Shown here piece by piece: positions 1 through 9,297 of a stretch of 64,000 nucleotides of DNA. The notes under the pieces are model-generated. The model was not told the DNA's origin and did no database searches. It saw only the letters and a list, made by a program, of their open reading frames with translations. Source of the stretch: Planctomycetota bacterium (lineage in GTDB: Bacteria > Planctomycetota > Planctomycetia > Planctomycetales > Planctomycetaceae); assembly GCA_018242525.1 (NCBI GenBank), contig JAFEBS010000023.1, positions 62,001 to 126,000 of the forward strand. The letters are read 5' to 3'. The translations under genes were made by a program, and so were the position numbers. How positions within the stretch are numbered: position 1 is the stretch's first letter; each line of letters opens with the position of its first letter.

Positions 1-120
1 GCAAAAAAGTTTGGGACACGGAAAACGCGGACGACAGGGAGACTGACCGGAGAGGCAAGGTCCTCCTGCGATCCGCGCGTGGCACCGTGGTTCCTCGCTG
101 GCGCGTCGGGCTGGTGTTTG
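1..120 (+). repeat. Dispersed repeat segment at the window edge
   Basis: Bases 1-43 match, in inverted orientation, bases 32472-32514, sharing a core that reads GACACGGAAAACGCGGACGA. Bases 91-120 match 32661-32690 (same orientation) and 39282-39312 (opposite), sharing CGCTGGCGCGTCGGGCT with few mismatches. The remaining 121-439 carries no gene that I can support. The elements may be fragments of a larger mobile or decayed sequence, since the two motifs co-occur here and at 32.5 kb but the third copy has only the second motif. Confidence 0.6.
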
Positions 121-439
121 AGCTCACCCGGACATGGATCATTGGGTCCGTGATTCCCGAAGCGGTCAACAATTGATCGATTGAGTGAAAACCGCCATCA
201 GCGCCGAGTATCAACTCCTGCTTGAACCCCATGGATTACAGAGACTTAACCCGCCTTTCATTGTCGGGAAATGGCCGAGCCAATTTCGGGAATTAATGTT
301 GCCATGGTGACGTGGTTCTTTGCCAGGTTGGATGACAATTTGGTGATTTCGCCATCGGGACGGACCAATGGCACGGCCTGTGCGAACTGACTCATCGACT
401 CGAACGGTCCTGATTGTTTTCTGAGTTGGAGTAAGATGC

Positions 440-799
440 ATGTCATTTGAAATCACCGAAACGTTGGAAGGCAAAATCATCGAAGTCCAGGTCACCGGCA
501 AATTGTCGAAGGAGGCTTATCAGGAATTCGTTCCCCTCACCGAGGCGGCCATTCAACAGCATGGCAAGGTGCGAATCCTGTTTATCATGCATGACTTTCA
601 TGGATGGGATGCGGGTGCGTTGTGGGAAGACATCAAGTTTGACCTGAAGCATTTCGCTCATATCGAACGATTGGCGATTGTGGGGGAAACGAAGTGGGAG
701 CACGGCATGGCGATCTTCTGCCGCCCATTCACCACCGCCAGGATGAAATACTTCGACCATAAGAACCTGGAAGAAGCACGCGAATGGATCAAGTCCTGA
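440..799 (+). CDS. SpoIIAA/STAS-like protein
   Basis: A 119-residue soluble protein with the pattern of the SpoIIAA-like (STAS/SEC14-type) small proteins. It has an N-terminal strand pair around residues 1-25 (ITETLEGKIIEVQVTGKLS), a helix containing 'YQEFVPLTEAAIQQHG', then 'VRILFIMHDFHGWDAGALWEDIKFDLKHF' and a closing 'LEEAREWIKS'. Family members are usually about 120 residues, so it looks complete. No signal peptide or membrane span is visible. The biochemical role of this family is not defined; a lipid or small-ligand binding fold is known for relatives. Two ATGs lie four bases apart near the start; the one at 440 is in frame. It is followed 134 bp later by a co-directional gene, so an operon is possible but not compelling. 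Confidence 0.8.
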   Translation: MSFEITETLEGKIIEVQVTGKLSKEAYQEFVPLTEAAIQQHGKVRILFIMHDFHGWDAGALWEDIKFDLKHFAHIERLAIVGETKWEHGMAIFCRPFTTARMKYFDHKNLEEAREWIKS

Positions 800-933
800 A
801 CGGGTCTGGCGATCGTTCAATCCGATGACACGCATGAGCAATCGTGACGCGGTCATCGGAACCGGGGTCGCTCCGCTGAATCGGAATCCAAGGTCGCGTT
901 CCAATCCCGTTCCATCTTTCGTAAAGGGCAATC

Positions 934-1599
934 ATGACTGAAAACTCCAATGAACTCACCAAGCGCATTGAGGCATTGCTGGCCGTGGCGAATCAGCGAC
1001 TGGCCGATCAAGCCCGCCAGTCGACGGAAGAATCGCAGCAGATGCAGAAGCGATTCCTGGTCTTCAATGAAGTGGCTGTGAGTTTCTTGAACGATGAAAT
1101 CGGCACGCGAGTGAAGCAACTCACCAGCTACTTTCCCAACGCCACTATCGAGTTCGCCGAGGTCACGGGGACTCACGGTGTCATCTGCCGATTCAAGCAC
1201 ACTTCTCGATTTCCAGCGTCGGTCGAGTTGAGATTTGCCTGTGCCCACGACGATCGCGTGGAACAATTCATTTGCAGCTACGATCTTGAGATCCTGCCGG
1301 TCTTCATCAAATTCGAAAAGCACGATCAAGTGGCATCGCCGCTGGAACCTCTCGACCGGTCCACCCTGTGCCAATGGCTGGACGACAAGATCGTGCAGTT
1401 CCTGGAGACGTATTTGAAGCTGGAGTTCGCCGATCAGTACCAGCGTGAGAATCATGTCACGGATCCCGTGGCCAAGGCGCGACTCAATCGGGCCATCGCC
1501 GCAGCTGAAACGAAATACAAAGGGCAGACATTCTATTTCCTGTCCGATGAGAACCGACGGATGTTCGAGGCCGCTCCGGAAAAGTACATCCTTCCGTAG
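934..1599 (+). CDS. Hypothetical protein with a C-terminal YHS-like segment
   Basis: A 221-residue protein with no signal peptide. An N-terminal helical region (residues 1-45, rich in Gln/Glu) precedes a mixed alpha/beta part that I do not recognise. The last 35 or so residues (KYKGQTFYFLSDENRRMFEAAPEKYI) look like a YHS-type module, a short domain seen in metal-handling and redox proteins, although the usual metal-binding cysteine is absent. The ATG at 934 is preceded by AAAGGG, a usable ribosome site. Many planctomycete genomes carry similar proteins without known function. The YHS assignment rests on the short tail only, so I would not give a biochemical role. Confidence 0.7.
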   Translation: MTENSNELTKRIEALLAVANQRLADQARQSTEESQQMQKRFLVFNEVAVSFLNDEIGTRVKQLTSYFPNATIEFAEVTGTHGVICRFKHTSRFPASVELRFACAHDDRVEQFICSYDLEILPVFIKFEKHDQVASPLEPLDRSTLCQWLDDKIVQFLETYLKLEFADQYQRENHVTDPVAKARLNRAIAAAETKYKGQTFYFLSDENRRMFEAAPEKYILP

Positions 1600-1647
1600 T
1601 CGCTCATGGCACTCAAATCGAATTCGTAAATATTCAGCAGCCCGTGG

Positions 1648-1735
1648 AACAAGGGGTCTGACCCTTTGGAGGGCAATAGAGTCATCTTGAAAGTCGCATG
1701 CCCGAAGAGCGTCGGGCCCCTTTTACCACTTGGCT
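1648..1735 (+). repeat. REP-like GGTCTGACC repeat, copy A
   Basis: This spacer contains GGGGTCTGACCCTTT followed by GGAGGGCAATAG and ends with GGCCCCTTTTACCACTTGGC. The copy at 22988-23082 has the same order of parts (GGGGCTGACCC, a Gly-Gln-like ATTGCCCTCGAAAGGGGC block, then CCTCTTTTACCACGGGC), and the copy at 18309-18405 carries four GGTCTGACC units. The near-palindromic GGTCTGACC core is typical of small dispersed intergenic elements. It lies directly in front of the permease gene and supplies part of its leader. Confidence 0.55.
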
Positions 1736-1749
1736 ACCAGGAGGGTATC

Positions 1750-2982
1750 TTGCTTCTCGAATTGTTTGAAAACTTCAGGCACAATTTATTCAAACCGCTG
1801 TTGATGTTCTTTTACCTGGGCTTTGCGGCCACGTTATTCCGCGTGCCGCTAAAGTATCCCCCACAACTCTACCAGGGTTTGACGATTTATCTGCTCGTTG
1901 CAATCGGGTGGCATGGAGGTGAAGAGCTGGCCGCCCTGCCCTCGACGACGCTCGTCCAGGCCCTGGGGTTCATGGTGATCGGGTTCTTTTCCAACATGTT
2001 CATTGGAGTGCTGGCGTACCAGATCCTGCGGCGAACAACGCGGATGCGGCAGATCGATCAGGCGACGGTGGCCGGGTTCTACGGATCTGATTCTGCCGGA
2101 ACGTTTGTGACGTGCATCGGCGCGTTGAATACAGCCGGGCTGGTATACGCCCCTTACATGCCCGTGTTACTGGCCGTGATGGAGATTCCCGGTTGTCTCG
2201 TGGCCCTGTTTCTCGTGTCCCGGCTGCGTCAGAAGGGGATGGATGCCTTGGGGAACATGCCGGGCGAACCCGACTACGATCCGAATGCGGTTCCAACGCC
2301 CCCGGGGAATCATTCGGCTGGCACGTGTGATCCGGCTCATACCGATTCTGAATTGGAAGCGGACCTGGCTCTGGAACGGCGGGGACGTGCCGGCGCGGCT
2401 TCCGGAAATATCACAACCCTGGTGGCCAGAACAACGGCCAAAGAATCTGTTTTCAACAAGGAATTGATGCGGGAAGTGTTCTTGAATCCTGGCATCTTCC
2501 TGCTCTTCGGTGGCATCGGGATCGGTTTCATCGGTCGACTGCAGGGGATTCACTACACGGAAAAAGACGACCCCTTCTTCGTCAACATGTTCCAGGGCGC
2601 GTTGTGCCTGTTCCTGCTGGAAATGGGACTGACGGCTGCCGCCAAGCTCAGGGATCTGACGACCGCCGGTTGGCAGTTCATTCTTTTCGGCATCCTGGCG
2701 CCGAATCTGTTCGCGACGATCGGCATGCTGGTTGTCCATGCGTACTCGTTTGCCATCCACCAGCGATTCGACATCGGGACATACGCGCTGTTTGCGGTGC
2801 TCAGTGCTGCTGCGTCGTATATCGCCGTACCGGCCGTCCAGCGATTGGCGATTCCGGAGGCGAGTCCCACGCTGCCGCTGGCGGCGTCGCTTGGCTTGAC
2901 GTTCACCTACAACGTCACGGTCGGCATCCCGGTGTATATCTTGATTGCGTCGGTGCTGACCAGGCAATTCGCGGTTGCGTGA
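1750..2982 (+). CDS. SbtA-type sodium-dependent bicarbonate permease
   Basis: A 410-residue polytopic inner-membrane protein of the Sbt_1 (SbtA) family, which imports bicarbonate with sodium in cyanobacteria. The signature FYGSDSAGTFVTCIGAL (about residues 115-131) corresponds to the family's conserved YGSDSA motif, and the second half repeats the topology with AVLSAAASYIAVPAVQRLAIPEA. A cytoplasmic loop of about 80 residues (roughly 165-245) separates the two inverted halves. I chose the TTG at 1750 because AGGAGGG sits five bases upstream; an ATG at 1666 in frame would add 28 residues that look like translated repeat and do not resemble a membrane-protein start. No PII-like SbtB partner is adjacent. 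The substrate in a non-photosynthetic host is inferred from family only. Confidence 0.85.
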   Translation: MLLELFENFRHNLFKPLLMFFYLGFAATLFRVPLKYPPQLYQGLTIYLLVAIGWHGGEELAALPSTTLVQALGFMVIGFFSNMFIGVLAYQILRRTTRMRQIDQATVAGFYGSDSAGTFVTCIGALNTAGLVYAPYMPVLLAVMEIPGCLVALFLVSRLRQKGMDALGNMPGEPDYDPNAVPTPPGNHSAGTCDPAHTDSELEADLALERRGRAGAASGNITTLVARTTAKESVFNKELMREVFLNPGIFLLFGGIGIGFIGRLQGIHYTEKDDPFFVNMFQGALCLFLLEMGLTAAAKLRDLTTAGWQFILFGILAPNLFATIGMLVVHAYSFAIHQRFDIGTYALFAVLSAAASYIAVPAVQRLAIPEASPTLPLAASLGLTFTYNVTVGIPVYILIASVLTRQFAVA

Positions 2983-3055
2983 TGAAGCGGTCGATCGATT
3001 CCGTGAAAACGAGTCTTGCGAAACCCGCGGTTGTGTGACGTTGGCGAGGGAAACC

Positions 3056-3418
3056 ATGGAGACCACGAATTCCAGCCGAATCCTGACGATCAATAGTGGT
3101 TCTTCAGCCGTCGAGCTGTTTTGTTACCAGGCGAAGAAATCACTGGCGTCTCTGGTGGCGGTCCTGGGCGGTCTGGATGTCCTGGTCTTCACGGCCGGGA
3201 TCGGGGAACAGGCCGCTTCGATCCGCCGGCGCATCTGCAACGGGCTGGAATTCATGGGCATTGACGTGGACGCTGCACACAACGATCCGAACTTCCCCGT
3301 CATCTCTCCCGATGGCAGTCCCGTCACGATCCGGGTCATGAAAACCAATGAAGAATTAATGATCGCGCGGCATACTTGTGATCTGCTGAACGCAACTTCA
3401 GACGACGCGTGTCAATGA
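3056..3418 (+). pseudogene. ackA: Acetate kinase remnant with internal deletion
   Basis: The 120-residue reading frame begins with the acetate kinase N-terminal strand (RILTINSGSSAVELF) and jumps directly to the C-terminal part of the enzyme (FCYQAKKSLASLVAVLGG, LDVLVFTAGIGEQAASIRRR, then TNEELMIARHTCDLL). Intact acetate kinases are about 400 residues, so some 280 central residues are missing, including the acetate-binding and most of the catalytic residues. The frame is maintained across the junction, and a good ribosome site (GAGGG, five bases before the ATG) survives. It cannot be an active kinase. Whether the short product is made, perhaps as a nucleotide-binding fragment, is unknown. I call it a pseudogene by inference from the lost core. 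Confidence 0.85.
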
Positions 3419-3445
3419 GTGTAGATCATTCTACTGGCCGATGTC

Positions 3446-6400
3446 CTACGCCTTTCCCTTGCGTTCGCTGGGGGGCTGCTTCCAGCCTTTCAGTTGCTGA
3501 CGCAGATCTTTCAGGCTGAGTGTGGGAGCGGGCAATCGCAACTGAGGTTCCACATCCGGCAGCGGGGCTTCACCCGATTCGTGGACGTGCTGCAATTCTT
3601 CCTCCAGCGTCTTCAGCCAGGCGGGAACGTCCAGCCCCGATCCAGACGTGGTCTTCAAATAATCTTCCACCGCGGCCTGCATCTGCAGGAAGGAAGGCGA
3701 GTCTTTTCGGCCGGCGTCCGCGTCTTCGCAGGCCGGGCGAATTTGAGCCAGCATGTGATTGACCGCCAGCGGCTTCACAAACCGCTCCTGCAAATGGTTC
3801 GTCACGGACGGCAGACGCATGCCGTATTTCTTTTGCAGCGATTCCAACTCTTCGAGGTGTGTTTCCGCCATTTCCTCGGTCTTCAGCGTGAAGACGTCCT
3901 CCCAGATGCCGGCCGCCTCGGGCTTGCCCTGCCGGGCCAGAACTTCATGGGCCACGGCCACCGGCAACAGGTTCCAGGCGTCGCGATCGTAGGCCGTTTC
4001 CAGCCGCAGGAAGTCGAGCAGGCTGTAGAACTTGTCTCCGTAGTCCGATTGAGTCGTCGTCGTATTGTATTCCAGGAATCGATCGAACTTCTCGACAACG
4101 ACCTGGTAAATCAGATGCAGGTGCTCCGCCGCTTCGTCCCGATCCACCTTGCCGGTTCGCAAATCCTCCAGCAGCTTCACCGGGTGCAGCGGGTCTTCGT
4201 GCTGTTCCAGGTATTCCAGAAACTTGGGGACGCCGCTATGCAGGATGGCGCGGACATTTCCCAGCGTCAGAACACGGGCGTTCAAGATGTCCGAACCATA
4301 GGTTTTTACAAACTTCGAAGTATCTTCCCAGACAGAGTCGATCTTCAGGGCTTCCACGGACGACAGCCGCATCGTGCTGCTGTGTTCCAGCCACTGGTTC
4401 AAATACAATTCGACGATCTCGCCGACAATTTCAATCAGTTCCTCGTTGGTGAAGCGTCCGCCCTTCCAGTCGCGGGATGCGCGGACCACGCATTCCAGGG
4501 TGTTACGCAAGGCGATGCGGAACAGGCGATCGAACTCGGTGACCGCCATTCCGCGTGGGCGGGAATTGCGTTCCATCTGCTGGGCCGTCCGCAACAGGTG
4601 CCATGTTTCGCGCAGCAGCCCCAGTTGTGGCAGATGTGCCAGCATGAAGCGGACAATCATCTGCTGGGACCGTGCGGCCAGGATCTGCTTGGGTTCGCCC
4701 CCGTGTTCCAGCGGGACGTACAAGAGCGGCTTTCGCTTCAGCAGTCCCAACAAGCCGGGCAGCACCCGTCGAACTTCCGATTCATTGCGTTGCATGATGC
4801 CACGATACATGTCGATGACACGGACATCCTCGGCGGTACTGCGGACCGACTGGTCCTCGGGCGACAGTGCACAGGCCAGGCACCATTGAGCGGACCGGCA
4901 ACTGAGCCAGGTCGTCAACCCGGACTGCACCAGGTACAGCTTGGCCTGCAACTGGGAATCGAATTCCACGTTGGAATCGTGTTCGCCGCTTGATTCGCCG
5001 ATATCCCCCTTCCACAACTCGTCGATCAACCGCATCAGGTCGGCCTGCAAACGCATCGAATGTTCCAGCCAGTGTCGCAACGATTCCGCCTGACCGGTGC
5101 GATTTTCCCGTGATTCCTTCGACGCGTCCGGGTCCATGACCAGTTCCCGCTCCACGGCCAGGTTGGCTGCCATTTGCCACAACTGAGCCATCATCCGCAG
5201 GAACTTCAGTCGCGGATCCAGTCGTTTTTCCAAACGCTCGTATTCCGTGTCGCCATCCAGTCGCGCCTTGTCGTCCATGATCGGGCCTTCCTGGCCGTCA
5301 TCGGTACTGTCGCGATAGACCACTTCGTCATAGGCGGCACTGAACAGTTTGTCTTCGTCGTCCGCATCATCGCTGTGTGGTTCATCCAGTTCAGCTTCAT
5401 CACCCGTCCACCGGTCCTTCGCCGATTCCTCGACGATGACGCCCTGACGGAACACGGGGGTCTGCCACAATTCCCCGGCGTTCGCCTCCAGGTAGTCGAA
5501 CATTCGCCGGACCAGCGGCCATGGATCTTCCCTGGCAGACGTCCCGTCTTCGGCAACCAATCCCATCCACCACAGCATCAGGTCTTCAAACGAAAGATGC
5601 CCCGCCTCCAGGCCGACGGTATCCTGCTGGCTGAGCCATTGCATCAGCAGGCCGAGTGCGGCGACACGATCGCGTCGCTCCAGCAACGCGGAGACCACCT
5701 GGGCATACGCCTTGGCGGATTGAAACTGATCCACGTGCGTTCGCCAGAACGAAATATCGCCGGTGGATTCGCCCGCTTCACGCCATTCTGCCAGGGCCCG
5801 CGCGACATGGGATGCCGAGTCGAGTTGTTCGTGCGCGGCGACACGCGGCAGGTCTTCGACGGTGACGGTCCCGAACCGGTCCCAAAACTGGGCCAGCCGT
5901 TCGTAGCGCGCCGAAATACTGGCCGTCAGCGCCTTTTCACCCCGCGCCGCGGCCTCTTCGAGCAGGCGCGTATACGCATCCAGCAGCGATTCCATGATGT
6001 GATACAGCATCTCGACCCGTTGATCGGGAACACTGTCTTCGCGCGACGAAAACAACGGGAATAACCCTTGGAAGCCCAGCACATTCCACGGGTCGACCAG
6101 GGCGCCGCATTCAATCCCGCGATGCAGGTAATCTTCCGCTTCCTCCAGCAACTGAGCGGAATCGCCCAACTTCCCCAATTCGACGATGCGTCGTGCGGAA
6201 TGAGCCCGGCACAGCACTTCGCATTCAAACCGGGCCGACGCGCAGGGAATCACGGACGCCTGCCGCAGACTCGCTTCGGCGTATCCCATGCGGGCGAACA
6301 GGTACGCCAGTTGTCGTCGCTGGACCTGCTGGGCCCCGTACTGCGCCAGGTACATGTTCAAGGCCTGGCGGACATGCCCGAAAGGCTGTCGAGTCAACTT

Positions 6401-7402
6401 CGTGTGCCGCGCCAATCGCTTGGCACGGGCTCCCGATGCGGTTTGCACCAGGCGTGAATAAAACTCGTCGCGCTGACGGGCGACACGTGGCAGCAGGGAC
6501 GACAGAGTGACATTCGAATCGTGGCAATCCGGACCGTCGCCACTGATGGACGACGCCATCAGAATCGTGCCGCACAATACGGCGGCGATGTCGAACAGGA
6601 CTTCCTCAGGGTCGACACGCTTCTGCTTGGCCGCCCAGTCCAGCAGGGCATCGAGAATCACCTTGCGAACCACGAACCGCCGGAAGCGTCCCTTGATGTC
6701 GATCTGGTGCGGATCCCACTCGCCGAACAGGTAATTGGTTCGCTTGTTGGCGGGATGAATGTGGTCGTGAGCCCGCAGATCGACTGCCAGTTCATCCATC
6801 AGTTCAATGTTGAAATACGCTTCTGACAAAACCTCCGTCGGCATCTCGCGCAGCAACCCCATCGCGCGTTCGACCACAGCCTTGTAAGGTCCATCAGCCA
6901 CTCCCGCCCCGCGCAAAAACAGCGGCAGGGGACGGAATCGTTCGTGAGGATAAGGTTCCATCCGCTGGCCGTTTTCCAGCACGGCGATCGGACGATAGCC
7001 GACGAAGTCATTCAGTCGACGGATCGCGCCCGACACGATTCGGTCAGACTCGTCCCACGGGCCACCCTGCTCCAGCACCGCCTCAAAAACCTTCGCCAGG
7101 AAAAACGGTTGCTGAAAGTCCTCATCCTTCAAGTGGTATAATAGATCGCGATGATGCTCACGATACGCGGGCAGAGCGCGATCGAAGGTCAGTGCGATCA
7201 CGTTTTCGGCCTGCGAGCAGTCGCCAAACGTCGGCGATGAGATGTGTAATTCGGCCAGAACGGTCCGCAACGTCTCGGCAAGGTTCGTCCACGGAACACC
7301 GACCATCAACTCGTTGATGTTCCGCTCGAACTTCGGGTCGGGTCGACCTCCCGAGAAATTCAGATAGCCGAGCAGCTCCGTTGCGATCGCGGCATCTTGC
7401 AT
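3446..7402 (-). CDS. Very large helical protein of unknown function
   Basis: A 1318-residue protein without signal peptide or membrane spans, almost entirely predicted helical, with frequent Leu/Glu/Arg-rich segments resembling irregular helical repeats. An acidic linker lies near the middle (DEAELDEPHSDDADDEDK). The C-terminus is basic (WKQPPSERKGKA). I recognise no catalytic motif. The ATG at 7402 gives a natural start (MQDAAIATELLGYLNFSGG); a TTG at 7537 would add 45 residues that lack family-like character. It is divergent from the channel operon beginning at 7817 and shares its 414-bp upstream region, so the two may be co-regulated. It could be a scaffold or cytoplasmic partner of that channel, but this rests on position only. 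Confidence 0.8.
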   Translation of the reverse strand: MQDAAIATELLGYLNFSGGRPDPKFERNINELMVGVPWTNLAETLRTVLAELHISSPTFGDCSQAENVIALTFDRALPAYREHHRDLLYHLKDEDFQQPFFLAKVFEAVLEQGGPWDESDRIVSGAIRRLNDFVGYRPIAVLENGQRMEPYPHERFRPLPLFLRGAGVADGPYKAVVERAMGLLREMPTEVLSEAYFNIELMDELAVDLRAHDHIHPANKRTNYLFGEWDPHQIDIKGRFRRFVVRKVILDALLDWAAKQKRVDPEEVLFDIAAVLCGTILMASSISGDGPDCHDSNVTLSSLLPRVARQRDEFYSRLVQTASGARAKRLARHTKLTRQPFGHVRQALNMYLAQYGAQQVQRRQLAYLFARMGYAEASLRQASVIPCASARFECEVLCRAHSARRIVELGKLGDSAQLLEEAEDYLHRGIECGALVDPWNVLGFQGLFPLFSSREDSVPDQRVEMLYHIMESLLDAYTRLLEEAAARGEKALTASISARYERLAQFWDRFGTVTVEDLPRVAAHEQLDSASHVARALAEWREAGESTGDISFWRTHVDQFQSAKAYAQVVSALLERRDRVAALGLLMQWLSQQDTVGLEAGHLSFEDLMLWWMGLVAEDGTSAREDPWPLVRRMFDYLEANAGELWQTPVFRQGVIVEESAKDRWTGDEAELDEPHSDDADDEDKLFSAAYDEVVYRDSTDDGQEGPIMDDKARLDGDTEYERLEKRLDPRLKFLRMMAQLWQMAANLAVERELVMDPDASKESRENRTGQAESLRHWLEHSMRLQADLMRLIDELWKGDIGESSGEHDSNVEFDSQLQAKLYLVQSGLTTWLSCRSAQWCLACALSPEDQSVRSTAEDVRVIDMYRGIMQRNESEVRRVLPGLLGLLKRKPLLYVPLEHGGEPKQILAARSQQMIVRFMLAHLPQLGLLRETWHLLRTAQQMERNSRPRGMAVTEFDRLFRIALRNTLECVVRASRDWKGGRFTNEELIEIVGEIVELYLNQWLEHSSTMRLSSVEALKIDSVWEDTSKFVKTYGSDILNARVLTLGNVRAILHSGVPKFLEYLEQHEDPLHPVKLLEDLRTGKVDRDEAAEHLHLIYQVVVEKFDRFLEYNTTTTQSDYGDKFYSLLDFLRLETAYDRDAWNLLPVAVAHEVLARQGKPEAAGIWEDVFTLKTEEMAETHLEELESLQKKYGMRLPSVTNHLQERFVKPLAVNHMLAQIRPACEDADAGRKDSPSFLQMQAAVEDYLKTTSGSGLDVPAWLKTLEEELQHVHESGEAPLPDVEPQLRLPAPTLSLKDLRQQLKGWKQPPSERKGKA

Positions 7403-7816
7403 GCGGATCTTCAATGTACCAGTCCCCGATTCCCACGAATTCGTTGTCTCGTTGCCGGCAACAGGGTTCTTAACGCGCCCTTGCCCAAAATCAGTTTTAT
7501 CGACTACAGGATACGGAACCCGCTTCGGGGTTCGCAAACGACCTTTTCACCAGTTCTGACATTCTGGAACCGGTTCCCGTAACCCGCAGCGCAAAGGTTT
7601 CCCTCAACTTACCGACCGACTTTGACGATTCTACCGAATGGACCGCCTCTAACGACGGTATGGCCCACGGTATTTCCCCCAAACTGACCAAAAAACCAGC
7701 CAAACCTCCAGGTCGCCCTGGTTTGACAAAGGGAATCACCCAAGTCGGTTGATTGACCTGAATGAGTCAATTCAGCCTCCGCGTTCAGATCGAAGTTCAC
7801 CGAGGAATCAGATTGT
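7403..7816. promoter_or_regulatory. Divergent intergenic region with palindromes
   Basis: This spacer between the large helical-protein gene (-) and the channel operon (+) must hold both promoters. Two structures are visible: a 6-bp perfect hairpin at 7516-7533 (GAACCC, loop GCTTCG, GGGTTC) and a 12-bp perfect palindrome GGAACCGGTTCC at 7566-7577. The second is a plausible operator for a dimeric regulator acting on both directions. I could not place a convincing -35/-10 pair. Confidence 0.4.
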
Positions 7817-9283
7817 ATGTCGAAATCGAAATCCACCCCGAATTCCAGGTTCATCGATCGCATCATCAACGGCATCGTGACGTCCCCGTGGATGTGGGGA
7901 ACGGCAGTGACATTTGCATTTTACGCAGCACTCCCGTTTGTTCCCATTTATCAGGAAACAATCTCGCGCTACTTCACGGCGCACTGGATCGAATATGCGA
8001 CGACGAGCCTGTTCTTCATTGGGACGGCAACACTACTGATGAAAGCGGCCCGGATTCCGGCCGAGCGGAGCGCCCTGGGGGCGGACCTGCTGGACGGGCT
8101 GAAACTGGAAGAGAGTCAGGATGCGGTCGGAACCGCCCGGGGAATTGATACTCATCTGGACCTGGTCGCACGTCGATGTGAAGACTCGCTGCTGGTCCGA
8201 AGAATTCGTGATGTCATCGATTATGTGATCGGTCGTCGATCCGCGGATGGCCTGGAAGGACACCTCAACTATCTCTCCGACCTGGCCGCCGGTCGCCTGC
8301 ATGACGGCTACTCCTTGATCCGCACGATTACCTGGGCCGTCCCCATCCTGGGCTTCCTGGGAACTGTGATCGGGATCACGATGGCGATCGCCAACATTAC
8401 GCCCGATCAACTGGAATCGTCGCTGCCGGAAGTCACGTCCGGCCTGGCCGTGGCCTTTGACACGACGGCATTGTCGCTGGCGCTGTCTATGATCCTGGTC
8501 TTCGGGACGTTTATCATCGAACGTGCTGAACAACGAACTTTGGATGATGTGGAAGACGTCGGCATCAAACAACTTATCTGCCTGTTTCCCTCCGCGGGCG
8601 CTCCTGTTGGACCGCTGGTTTCGGCCGAGGCCGAAGCCGCTGCACAATTGCTGAAGCGGACCGAAGGAATGATCAACTGGCAGATGGAATTGTGGGAAAC
8701 GTCCCTGGAATCCCTGCGCGAACGCTGGGCATCGACGCTGTCGCGTCAACAGGAAGTGCTCGATCAGGCATTTCAATCGGGGCTGACAAACGCGTTGACC
8801 GATCATTCCGAACAACTGGCCGCAGCACGTACCGAGTTCGTCCGGGCCTACGAAGCCTCGTCGATGACGATCGCCCGGCAGGTCGCGGAATCGCAGGCCG
8901 CGCTCGTCGAGCAGCAGCAGCACAGTGCCACGTTGATCTCGGAAACGTGGCAGGCGTTCCATTCCGATCTGACCGCCGCCCGGGATGGCCAGACCGAATC
9001 GATGACTCGCCTGACCGACTCTTTAACGGGCGCCGTCATGGTCTGGAGCGACCGGCTGGAAGAGGCGACACGAGGCATGACGGACCAGTTGCGAGAGTTG
9101 CGTCAGCAGGGAACGACTCTGCTGAAGCTGACCGAACAGGAATCGGAACTGGTGCGACTGGAAGAACGGCTGGCTCAGAACCTGGATTCCGTCCGGGTGG
9201 TCGATTCCCTGGAAGAAACCCTGTTGAACCTGAACGCCGCCGTCAACTTGATGACGGCCCGTGTCAAAGGGAAGGCCGCATGA
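7817..9283 (+). CDS. MotA/TolQ/ExbB-family proton channel with long coiled-coil tail
   Basis: A 488-residue inner-membrane protein. Hydrophobic spans lie at about residues 26-44, 57-77, 170-193 and 208-234. The third span carries the family signature WAVPILGFLGTVIGITMA and the fourth LAVAFDTTALSLALSMIL, where Thr and small residues line the proton path in TolQ/ExbB/MotA. Residues 240-488 form a Gln/Glu/Leu-rich coiled coil, far longer than in ExbB (about 240 residues in total) or TolQ. It is the first gene of a three-gene operon with two proteins that each have one N-terminal span, as expected for channel partner subunits. AGGAA lies upstream of the ATG. The task being energised (transport, envelope maintenance or movement) cannot be told from sequence. 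The long tail recalls ZorA, but no other Zorya gene is present. Confidence 0.85.
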   Translation: MSKSKSTPNSRFIDRIINGIVTSPWMWGTAVTFAFYAALPFVPIYQETISRYFTAHWIEYATTSLFFIGTATLLMKAARIPAERSALGADLLDGLKLEESQDAVGTARGIDTHLDLVARRCEDSLLVRRIRDVIDYVIGRRSADGLEGHLNYLSDLAAGRLHDGYSLIRTITWAVPILGFLGTVIGITMAIANITPDQLESSLPEVTSGLAVAFDTTALSLALSMILVFGTFIIERAEQRTLDDVEDVGIKQLICLFPSAGAPVGPLVSAEAEAAAQLLKRTEGMINWQMELWETSLESLRERWASTLSRQQEVLDQAFQSGLTNALTDHSEQLAAARTEFVRAYEASSMTIARQVAESQAALVEQQQHSATLISETWQAFHSDLTAARDGQTESMTRLTDSLTGAVMVWSDRLEEATRGMTDQLRELRQQGTTLLKLTEQESELVRLEERLAQNLDSVRVVDSLEETLLNLNAAVNLMTARVKGKAA

Positions 9284-9297
9284 AATGGTTGTGGTGA

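Noticed and set aside
3494..4993. Long + strand open frame opposite the 1318-residue protein gene
   Set aside because: Its product is rich in Gln/Arg/Phe as expected from the complement of a high-GC coding strand, and it has no recognisable motif; the minus-strand gene explains the sequence.
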